A DNA stretch of 64,000 bases from Serpula lacrymans var. lacrymans S7.9 (Eukaryota; Basidiomycota; Agaricomycetes; Boletales; Serpulaceae), in assembly GCF_000218685.1 (NCBI RefSeq), contig NW_006763309.1:504060-568059 (forward strand), read 5' to 3'. Below the pieces are notes generated by a model. That model saw only the letters and a list, made by a program, of their open reading frames with translations. It was not told where the DNA came from and made no database searches. Position numbers and translations under genes: made by a program. Positions 54,911 to 64,000 of this stretch are shown piece after piece (position 1 is the stretch's first letter; every line of letters starts with the position of its first letter).

Positions 54911-56049
54911 TTACAGATCGTCGTCCTCTTCGGGAAGAGGAACGTTGTTCGCCTAAACAAAGAGAACGGTCAGCGTGACTGATGATTGCCCCGATTGTAA
55001 GTACCACTGACTTGTTGCAATTCAAGATTGTACTGAGCCATCAACGCTGAATCCACGGGAACCTCAGCGGGAGCGAGGGCAGGTGCGGCAACAAACTCGA
55101 GGTTGCTGTTACTATAATCCGATAACTGTATTAGTTGCATCCCCAGTAAATATTTCAGAATACTACACATACCCAACGAGCTTCTTCGCGAGCCAGAGGA
55201 ATGGCTTCTCGAAGTTATAGTTGGACTTGGCAGAAATTTCAAAGTACTGCAAGTTCTTTTTACGGTGGAAAGTCACAGCGCCAGTCTTTACTTTGCGCTC
55301 CTGTAGTGATTTGAAAAATCATCACAATCAAGCTACTGATTGAGTGAGGCCAAAACTTACTTTGATGTCAACCTTGTTTCCACAGAGAACAATTGGGATG
55401 TTCTCGCAAACACGCTCAAGGTCACGGTGCCAATTGGGAACGTTCTTGTATGTGATTCTCGAAGTCACATCGAACATGATAATACCACATTGGCCTTGGA
55501 TATAGTATCCATCACGAAGACCACCGAATTTTTCTTGTCCAGCGGTATCCCAAACGTTGAAGCAGATGGTACCGAAGTTTGTTGAGAAGGATAGAGGGTG
55601 AACTTCGACACCGAGAGTGGCTGATAGACAAACACGATGGCAGATTATGAGAGCCGCGATTACGAGATGAAAACAAAGCAATCGCGAATGGATACATACC
55701 AATGTACTTTTTCTCGAATTCACCGGTCAGATGACGCTACGTTGGTATCGAGATCAGCCAGTGATATCGCGATGCTTTGTTCTCGTAACCTGGCCTACTT
55801 ACCTTGACGAAAGTGGTCTTTCCGGTTCCTCCATCACCAACTACATGTATGATTGACCAGAGCAATGAATCGATGCAGGAATGATAGATTTGAGAGGAGA
55901 GAGCGGGAAAAATAAAGGCATCATCGGAACATCGATGAAAGAGTGTTGTGGCAAAATATGTGAGCGCCCTAAGATAAATTAAAGTAGATCGCTGAATACC
56001 CACCAAGGACAAGCTTGAAAGTAGGGATGTTACTCTGTGCTTCAGACAT
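54911..56049 (-). CDS. GSP1: Ran GTPase (nuclear transport)
   Basis: The start [15 protein letters not shown] at 56049 is followed by [12 protein letters not shown] (P-loop), then across introns [28 protein letters not shown] (switch I), [20 protein letters not shown] (switch II), [51 protein letters not shown], and the acidic tail LPEEDDDL with TAA at 54911. These are the Ran-specific residues (the family ends DEDDDL), which separate it from Rab and Rho. It cycles between GTP in the nucleus and GDP in the cytoplasm and gives directionality to importin/exportin traffic. At least seven short exons; the usual ~215 residues. Essential single-copy gene in most fungi. Confidence 0.96.
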
Positions 56050-58385
56050 TGAAAACTATAAGAACGAGGTTGAAGTGAAAGATGGTAGGAAGGATAAAGG
56101 CAAGAATTGAAGAACAGATGAGATAAAGTTTGCAAGGGTTTGCCGCCGCTGACCAAGGGGCTTTCCCGAACGAGTATTTGCATGTGCTCCCTGTTTTTGC
56201 TAGTGACGCACAACCAGAGTCATAGCGCCTTTATACACAAAAGGTAGATTCAACTCATAGGACTTGAAAAACTACTCATGCAATATCAGGCTTGAGATAA
56301 ATAACAATCTGGACTGAAGTTCTTGATCTTTGGCGCAATCATACACATCATAATTCTCACACTATGTGCTTCAAGTTGCTGCCATGTCGAGTTGAGGCAA
56401 AACGGACAGAATAAATTACACCACAGACGCAGACGATAAGTAAATATTATTCGTTTTCCTGGTCTAGTCCGCATCGATGCACGTGTAACTTTACATCGTC
56501 GAGCTTCTCGTGAAAGATAGCTGTACCCCTAATCAATTGACTCATTGTGTCAAATGATATTCGACAGTTTATTGCAAATCTAGAATTTTGACACATCTAT
56601 GGCATTCACTCATTGTAAGAAACGTCATCTTGTTTTTAAATGTTCTGTTAACGTCGAAACCATTATAGGCCAACTACGACATAGATTGTCAAGGGTTGAG
56701 GTGTGATCACGACAGGCGTGGGGACGGGACAATGTCATACCCAGGACTACAGAAAGTCTGATCTGATCTTGCTGGAGGTATTTCCAGGGAGGGTATCAAG
56801 AGATCAGAAGGTTCAGCATTAATTTTTTTTTACGTCTTCGTCTTGTTTTCCAGGAATAACTTGAAGACACTGCATCTCAACTGTGGTGTATACTTTGGGA
56901 ACGAAGAAGGACCGGATTGGCCGAACAGGGAATCGTCGATGAGATGCTCCAAGTAACCATAATGACCACGAACTTAACAGAAATCCAGCTCCCGGCTTAG
57001 TGGGACGAATGGATGTACAGCTTCTGCCACATTTCTACATCACCACCATCACTGTTTTGTACCCGCTTGCTGTAGTTGGGGTTAGGGCAAGATTGTCGGC
57101 CTTTTCTGTCCTCGCAACGTGCGTGTCTTTATTTTCGTTCTTATCTTCCAATTGATGAGTCTCTCCGAACAAAATTATCCAAGTATTGCCTTTTGTTTTA
57201 GTATGCCATGCGACAGCATTGTGTCCACTTTCCAGTTGATTTTGGTTCTCGTCTTCACAGAGTCTTTGCGGGTAGTGATTTTACGTGCCAGCATGCTTGT
57301 TTTGTGGAACGCCACTCCATGTCAATGAGCTGTTATCAAAAGATAGGACACCGAGGCTTATGAAAAGCTCGCAGATAACCATATGAACATATAGCCTCGT
57401 CGTGAGATCTAATCAAGGATGGAAGCACGAGCTGATGAGTGTGGTGGTCTTGCAGGAGTGTTAACCGCAGCAATGAATGTCCCAGCTGTAGCGCTCAACG
57501 AGGCTAATGCGTCAGCATACTGCAATTGCTTACGATATAATCGGACGTGTTTGACAAAATGACTGCTTGCATCGTTAGCTAAGTATGCCAATAACAACAC
57601 ATCGTGAGATAGGAGTGCTCTCAGGCGCGATGTTGTACGACATGCTTTGTCAGTATTCAGTATTTAAAGGCTGTGAGATAAGAACATCCGAGCAGGCACG
57701 ACGGTACGACGTCGGACGATGAGTACTCGATGAGTCTTCGCATGAAAAAGCTGACAAACATGAATGACAAAGAGTTATTTCTCAGCCCGCATGAGTATAT
57801 TTTTGGGCCTGTTGAGGCTGATTGGTAACGGCTTAGCGGGTGGTCCTGATTGGCTGAGACTCTCTATCGAGTAACGTTTTCCTTTTTTAACATTCATTTC
57901 CCGCGACTGTTATGGTATCGCTGATTCCGTTCTATAGAAAACGATCCAGTCTGATGCTGAAGATCCTCCTTACTCGTGACTGTACACATGTTGTTGTTAT
58001 ATCAAAAGCACTCTTGTACCCTTTCATTGTTGATATGAAACTTTGTTGGCGTGCTGCAAAGGCATGGTATAAGCTTCTCTGGCTGCGACCAGGATAACGG
58101 ACCGTTGCGTCCGACAGATAGAGTAACTGGAGATACGTAATGTGACCGTTCGGATCGCAATTAGGAAACTCGGCATCACGGCAAGCTATGTCTCGGCAGC
58201 GCAATCTATGCCGACCTCCACACAGTGTCGTCGAGTGCAAAAATGATATATGACAGGAGTGACTCCGACAGGTTTGCTCTCAAAGAACTGGAACCAGATC
58301 CTGTCTCTATCTTGTACCTTTTCTCTTCATTTTCTGCATCCCTTGAGTATCTGGTGCGCGACTCAGCAGGATCAGAGACTTCGTT
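56050..58385. other. Intergenic region (2.3 kb)
   Basis: Holds the Ran promoter (CT-rich on the coding strand near 56070-56110) and, at the other end, the transporter promoter. Open frames at 57119-57328 (plus) and 57409-57600 (minus, no ATG) have no motif. Nothing else identified. Confidence 0.5.
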
Positions 58386-61356
58386 ATGGCTGCCGTTTCC
58401 CCTGCAGAACCAGCCCAAGAAATCACAAAGGCCACAGAAAAGCGCGAGCCTGGGTCGTCGTGGAAGGACAAGGAAGAGCATGTCATTCCAAAAAACAAGC
58501 TTGGTGTTGTCTTCCTAGGTCTTATGTGTTGCACATTCTTGGCCGCTTTGGACCAAGTACGTACCCCGTAACTGTCACTTTATGATGCTGTGTTGAAATC
58601 GCCGTTCAGACGATCGTTGCAACTGCGTTGCCTACGATAGTCGCAGACCTTGGAGGTGGTAATAATTACAGTTGGGTTGGCAGGTACGCAAATCATATCC
58701 AGAAGCTAAACTCATCTTATATTTTCCAAAGTGCATATATGTTAGCTTCAGCGGCTTTAGGACCCCTGTATGGCAAGCTCTCCAATATAGTCGGTATGTA
58801 GATGCTTACCCTTCATATTTGTAAAGTTGCTAATAAAGATATTCTAGGTCGGAAACCCATGCTTTACGGTTCTATCGTAATATTTCTAGTAAGCTTTCTG
58901 ACTCAAATAATTTTCGACCTATCTTTACAGTGTCATTTCTGTGAAGATCGGATCTGCACTCTGTGGTGCAGCCCAAAACATGACCTGGTTAATTGTCTGT
59001 CGTGCTGTGCAAGGGATTGGCGGTGGCGGAATCATCCAGCTTGTACAGATAACGATCTCAGACATCGTAACTTTACAAGAGTAAGTTTCGAATTTTCATT
59101 GCTAAGACAATAACCCTTAGCAGCTACGTCCAGCCGAGGTAAATACGCAGGTGCAATCGGAGCTACCTGGGGAATAGCTAGGTATGTGTAGACTCTTTAC
59201 CCGCTAATTCCTCATCTGACATTTCTCAGTGTCGTGGGACCTTTGCTCGGTGGAGTATGTTGTTTTGAGCTAGAAGATTTTCCCTCGCTGATCACCGATT
59301 GACTTAGGTGTTCGCAGATCATGTAACCTGGCGATGGTATGTGGCTCCTCCTCTATGATAATATGCATATGATTATATCTCTTGTGTTTAGGTGCTTCTT
59401 CATCAACTTGTAGGACTGTTTCGCATCATTGTGACCACTTATAATAATATTTTTCGCACTCTTTCAGACCTACCGGAGGCGTAGCTGCTCTTCTCCTTTT
59501 CATTTTCCTCAACGTCAATCCCCAAGAAAGTAGAAAGTTCAGCGAACACGTTCGAGAGTTCGATTTCGTTGGATTGGTCACAATCGTTGCTGGTGTCGTT
59601 TGTCTTCTAATTGGCTTTAACAATAGCGCAACCAGTTGTGCGTTATAAGCCTAGTTTCAATGGTTATTGCAGCTGCTGACGTTTGTAAAGGGTCGTCAAA
59701 GGAAACGATAGCATTACTTACCGTTGGAGTAGTTTTACTAATTGCTGGGGGTGTCAACGAAATATACACGACGCGATCGCCTATCATCCCTCCTCGACTG
59801 TTTAAGGTATGATCCAACTTCATAGATCAAAATTACTCGCTGACTTGTTGATACAACTTGACAGACGCGCACAACGGCTACGATTCTAGTAAGTGTATTC
59901 TTGCATGCGCTAGCATTTTTCGCGGGTGTGTTGTGTCATCACTATTTCAAATATATCTGGTTTTTTACTTTATTGTCTTACAGCTTCATAGTAAGTTTCC
60001 CCCGTCTGACACCCAAGGTTTGAATGCTGATGATTTACAGCTATCTACCGATGTACTACCAAGGTAAGGCAATCCTTTTAGACCCCTTATAACCTGAGCT
60101 AAAAGACTGTTGGCTGTTTCAGTACTTGGTGCTTCAGCTACAAGTTCAGGCATAAGGTGATAACTCTGAACGTCGGCGGCGATCAGCTGCAGCTGACTTC
60201 AATACCCACAGAATGTTACCTTTTTCTCTGGGTGGCGCAGCAATGTCAGCAATTTCAGGAATGATCATCTCACGTACAGGATCCTACCGTCCTATCATGT
60301 GGTTTGGTTGGGTGGTCATGACACTTGGTTGGGGCCTCATGATCCAATTAGATAACACTTCTAACAGGTACCTTGATATGATATCGTGTTCATGTCATTC
60401 AGCTGAATTATTTTTTCAGCGCCGTAAAGGAAGTGTATCCGTTCATTGCTGCTATTGGTATTGGTTCTCTCTTCCAGGTGAGTGGAGCACGGTTTTGTTG
60501 CTTCTTTTCGTTGTCCCATGACTTTTTGTGGGAACGATTTTGGCGTCTATCTATTCTACTACCATGATTATGAAGTGCTCACATGTTAACGATTAGTCGC
60601 CACTGATCGGCGTTCAAGCGGCGATGCCCATCAAGGACATGGCTACTAGTACAGGAACCTTCATGTTCCTTCGGTTCGTAAATAACCAGTATATCACTCA
60701 GCAGACCATCTGACTTGATCTTACAGAACCCTAGGTGGCACAGTTGGCATTACAATCGGAGAAGCCATCATCGCAAGTGTAGGTGCTACCGCTTTTACCA
60801 TATATTCCCATTATGCTCATATTCTTAATGATTTACAGAGTCTTCAAAAGAGGGTTAGAGATATCCCCGGTCTTACTATCGATACGTCCGCTGCCGCTTT
60901 GAACGATAGCGTGAGAAAACTGTCCCAGATAGCTGTAAGTTAAACCCGTGATCTTTGAATGTTGGCCATATTTATTCCGTTTTTCAGAATATCACGCAAC
61001 GAAATGAACTCATGCATGCATACGCCCGCTCCATCAGTACTATTTGGCTTGTGAATACGCCTCTATCAGCAGCAGGGCTTATAATGGTGCTGTTCATCCG
61101 TGGTTATTCGCTGAAACGCGCTGTTGTCCGGGGTGGTGACGCAAAAGGAGCTGATGTGGAGAAGGGGGCGACGGCTGAAGAATCTCCAGAGAACCAAGAA
61201 ACGTCAGAAGACTCGTCAGAAAAACTAGAGAAGGATGAGGCCTTGGTAGAAGATGAGGCACGTATTCATGAAGAGCGGGTCGTACGCGATGACGCTACGG
61301 AACGCACGCGGACAAGTTCCATCGCAATAGACAAGGCGGAGAAGATTGAGGTATGA
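58386..61356 (+). CDS. MFS transporter, DHA2 (14-TM drug:H+ antiporter) family
   Basis: The start [20 protein letters not shown] at 58386 leads through a charged N-tail into TM1 ([19 protein letters not shown]) and, after an intron, [15 protein letters not shown] (motif D1). Further motifs: [17 protein letters not shown] (motif A), [19 protein letters not shown] (motif B region), [16 protein letters not shown] (motif C, antiporter), [55 protein letters not shown]. It ends with [20 protein letters not shown], a last TM and a long acidic cytosolic tail ([18 protein letters not shown]). About a dozen introns and around 600 residues. The family exports drugs, toxins or siderophores in exchange for protons at the plasma membrane or vacuole; the substrate cannot be told. 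Confidence 0.93.
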
Positions 61357-61911
61357 TGTTAATGTATCTGGTGTTGGTGGAGGACGAAAAGTCCTGTATC
61401 CGAAGGTGTAGGCTTGGTGCGTTTTTTGAATCTTGGTGCTTAGCACACGAGGGTCGGTTGTGTGCATGTGGGTTAGGTGCATAGAACTCAGATCTCAGAC
61501 ATAGACGGCATAATCATACATAATGTTTATCACGTTCACGCGTGCTCCTGCATGTATTAGGTAGTAGTCGATCAATTCGCATAGTGTTTATTGAAGATAC
61601 CCATCAAACACAGTGCGGGAATGAGTGGGCTAGCTAGATAGTCGGTAACATATCCAGAGGCGTGATAACTCACATTCACCACACAGACAAGGAATTTACG
61701 CATATCGCAGTCGCGTCGTTGCAGGGTACATCATTCACATAACATAGTAAATATAGTTCAAGGACAGTAAAAAGAATCAGGTACTACGATGATCACATTG
61801 CAAGTGACTGGGGAACACTAGAATATTCGCCCGCCTCGCGCTCGCTAAGAGTATAGCTCTCTGGTTGTCTGCGTAGCACCCATTCCTGCCATGATTGATA
61901 GTCAGATGCTG
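61357..61911. other. Convergent intergenic region
   Basis: 550 bases between two convergent 3' ends, no gene seen. Confidence 0.5.
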
Positions 61912-62556
61912 TTAACATATGTGAGACAGAAGACGACCCACTTCCCACCATCCCCTGTTTCCACCCCATGATAATGATGTATTGAGTCCCGCTTTAACCA
62001 TGCGGTTCCTAACTCCTACTCCGAGCAACAATCCAATGATTGTCAAGAGGAAGAGGGTAACGACTAGCTGATCTCGAGGCGAGTCCCGTTCTTTGTGAAG
62101 TGTTGCAACCATGAGCGTCATAGACACGAGTATAGACAAACGAAAACATACGGAAACACCTCGCCTCTACATCACCCTCTTTCCCTGTCGCTGTGTCGGG
62201 ATTTGTGTCACCAAGTGACGCGCCTGCACAGATTGATAGGTTTTGATTTAGACACCATTGCTTGTTGCATGTTAGACAGGGTTTGGAAGGATCGTCGGGC
62301 TTATCCAAGAGCAAGATGGTATAGTTTGATTGAAAACATATACCTGAATACGTCAATATAAGTAACACACAAGGAGAAGCATACCTACATTTACAAAAAT
62401 CCGTAGCTTCCCATTTGGTCAGGATGCCGCAGACGGGACCCTAGAACGAGATTTGGTCTTGTCTTTGGAGAATGAACTAAACTTAGGGTTGCTCACAATC
62501 CATACGAGAACTAACAAGAGAAGACTGCAGAACCTGCGCGAATAAGTGGAAGTCAT
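61912..62556 (-). CDS. Small conserved basidiomycete membrane protein, Cys-rich
   Basis: The 3' part is clear: PVCGILTKWEATDFCKC, an intron, DKPDDPSKPCLTCNKQWCLN, QNLSICAGASLGDTNPDTA, TGKEGDVEARCF, an intron with perfect GT...AG, then QRDSPRDQLVVTLFLLTIIG (membrane helix), LLLGVGVRNRMVKAG and a Trp-rich end, stop at 61912. The NPDTATGKEGDVEARCF core and the RDSPRDQ-helix layout recur in unnamed basidiomycete proteins as far as I recall. The N-terminus is unsure: the ATG at 62556 begins a signal-like sequence ([18 protein letters not shown]) but lies in another frame, so an intron must intervene. Function unknown; likely a type I membrane protein with a disulfide-rich lumenal domain. Confidence 0.55.
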
Positions 62557-63061
62557 GGTGTGACGACGGCGCTGGTAACTTGAAGATGTGCCTGTGGCTG
62601 GGATACATTGGCGGGTGCATCGGCATCGGTTGCTTATAATGGCCATCATGATCTCGACATCTCGACATCTGATCGTAGGAATGGATTATTGCACAGCATA
62701 AATTAGCACCTGCGGGGTCCACCCAAAACCCTCAAATCATTCGTCCAGTCGGTTCACGCCTTTCAATTCAGGTCCGAGAAAGATATTACTGTGGCCAAGG
62801 CCAAGAACATTCGCCATTTCGATTTAAGTGTCCCAAATACTAATAAGCTAGATGACATCCTGCAATACTACCCACAATTAAGTATGATATCTCGTGAACT
62901 TGTGATGATCTTAATCTCAGAAACTCCATATCTCAACACCAGGTTGAATCGTTACGAATATCCAGAATATGGGTCCAACAATCTGAGATGCTCAAGTCAG
63001 CAATAGCATTATTGCGACAGACTCGATAACTTACCGGTATCTTAAAACATCAAAGGAGAGT
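62557..63061. other. Intergenic region
   Basis: About 500 bases upstream of the membrane protein and downstream of the CBM19-like gene; no gene recognised. Confidence 0.45.
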
Positions 63062-63762
63062 TTAGAGAGCACCTGCCTCCGTGAGACGCCACTGAGCATC
63101 TGGACCGTAGTCGCACGTCGTGGTGGTACCATTAGAATGCTCATTAGGAAGGGCCTGGCAAGTCCAGTCAGTCGGGCAGCTGTAGGTGAGGTAACGGCTC
63201 TGGTAGCAGTGAGCGAACTGGCCCTGCACGCAAGCAACGTCTCCGTCGTTGCAACTGGAGCTCGTAGTGAGCGTAGCATACTGCTGGTTCAACACCTTAG
63301 CAGCTGGGCCATTGGCCTTGAGCTGTGCGATGTCGCGACTGGGGGAAAATTGTCAGACGATGATGCCAGAGATGGTCAACGAAATACATACGTTTGCAAG
63401 GTCTCGACGGCACGTTTAGAAATGCCAGCCTGCTGATTGCGCCAGTTGATGTCGCTGATGGAATCGCAGGTGGTGCTGGTTCCTACGGACCATTCGTTAG
63501 GGATGGCAGCGCATGCCCAGTTGTCGGGACAGCTGTAGGTGAGGTAGCGACCTTGGTAGCAGTGACCGAATTGGCCTTGAATACAGGCATCCTGTCCCTC
63601 GGTGCAAGGGGAGTCTGCAGTGAGGGAAGCATACTGGTTGTTCAACGCCTCGGCAGCGGGGCCATTTTGTTGCAAGTACGATTGGCGCTTGGAGTAGGTG
63701 GATGCCGCAGAGGCAAAGAGGGTGGAGTAGACGGCGAGGAAAACGAAGGAGAGGGAGCGCAT
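63062..63762 (-). CDS. Secreted protein with two CBM19-like chitin-binding modules
   Basis: The start MRSLSFVFLAVYSTLFASAAS (63762) is a signal peptide, and KRQ just after it could be a Kex2 site. An in-frame ATG 15 bases upstream is an alternative. Module 1: NGPAAEALNNQYASLTADSP, CTEGQDACIQGQFGHCYQ, RYLTYSCPDNWACAAIPNEW, TTCDS. KRAVETLQT then meets an intron (GTATGT...CAG, about 63337-63392). Module 2: NGPAAKVLNQQYATLT, CNDGDVACVQGQFAHCYQ, RYLTYSCPTDWTCQALPNEH, TTCDYG. Each module has six cysteines in the spacing of CBM19, a chitin-binding fold found at the C-terminus of fungal chitinases, but there is no enzyme domain. About 210 residues. It may coat or shield cell-wall chitin; that role is inferred. 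Confidence 0.82.
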
Positions 63763-64000
63763 TGTGATTTGGTTCAAGAGTATGCGATGGATAAATGATA
63801 GATAGATACTGGCGGCACGATTAATCGATGAAGATTAGGATTTGGAACGAATTGACGATTGTTCAGACAGGGTGATGAGCAAACCAGGCTGGGGAAACAT
63901 GGCTGTCGGTGTATTGTTTAAATAGGTCGTCGCTTCACCATTAGCTTCGAGAGCGATGACGGTATACTATAGTAGCACGCTTACCCATCATTTGAACGAG
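63763..64000. other. Promoter region of the CBM19-like gene
   Basis: The minus-strand upstream region has TATTTAAAC about 160 bases before the start codon (63914-63922), a possible TATA element. Confidence 0.45.

Noticed and set aside
57409..57600. Minus-strand frame ending SSARASILD
   Set aside because: No ATG in frame and no similarity recognised.

Overview
This window comes from a filamentous basidiomycete, most likely a mushroom-forming agaricomycete. The genes carry many short GT...AG introns of about 50-60 bases. The host products are typical fungal ones: a Slt11/RBM22 splicing factor, Ran, a Yck-type casein kinase, a GID4-type degradation receptor, a CBM19-like secreted protein and a DHA2 transporter. 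The repeats are also typical: two chromodomain Gypsy elements, a Copia element and a DUF6589/RecQ-like gene pair. A 100-N assembly gap lies at 5779-5878. I saw no rRNA, tRNA or CRISPR array. All splice joins are read by eye from conserved residues and GT/AG signals.

Layout. (1) 89-5275: three host genes on the minus strand (Slt11/RBM22, an LEA-2-like membrane protein, a Zip3-like RING protein). (2) 5536-6618: a decayed SDE2 gene fragment enclosed by a 106-bp inverted repeat and cut by the gap. (3) 7388-19084: a convergent pair of multicopy-type genes, a RecQ-like helicase and a DUF6589 protein, both decayed. DUF6589 is split by a complete Gypsy element (Gypsy-1, 10017-16996, target duplication TTCCC). 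(4) 19453-38415: a degenerate ~60-bp tandem repeat that received a Copia element (19507-37487, TSD CTGTT) and two short TG...CA elements. The Copia element was hit by a 1.8-kb TG...CA insert (TSD CCGA), that insert by a second Gypsy element (Gypsy-2, 26038-37099, TSD CCAAT), and Gypsy-2 by a 4.2-kb Mutator-like element without a transposase (29506-33696, TSD GGAGTTTGAC). This is a four-deep nest in which every boundary can be read to the base. (5) 38913-63762: host genes again, namely a large JmjC/zinc-finger/coiled-coil protein, Yck-type casein kinase, Baeyer-Villiger-type monooxygenase, GID4, an unknown gene, Ran, a DHA2 transporter, a small membrane protein and a secreted double CBM19-like protein.

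How the parts work together. The host genes are unrelated housekeeping and accessory functions and form no cluster. The main interest is the transposon archaeology. Both Gypsy elements carry the same -1 frameshift heptamer (GGGTTTT) directly before the gag stop. Gypsy-2 also shows a 12-nt match between its primer-binding site and the predicted 5' end of its own RNA, which points to self-priming. Gypsy-1 carries an extra 3' ORF with a Cys/His-rich module. The Mutator-like element is filled with about twenty copies of a GGGAT-N-ATCCC palindrome in a ~42-bp tandem repeat, and the same palindrome occurs in its long terminal inverted repeats. Older insertions have TGA/TAA stops that look like C-to-T decay. 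The youngest ones (Gypsy-2, Mutator-like) do not.
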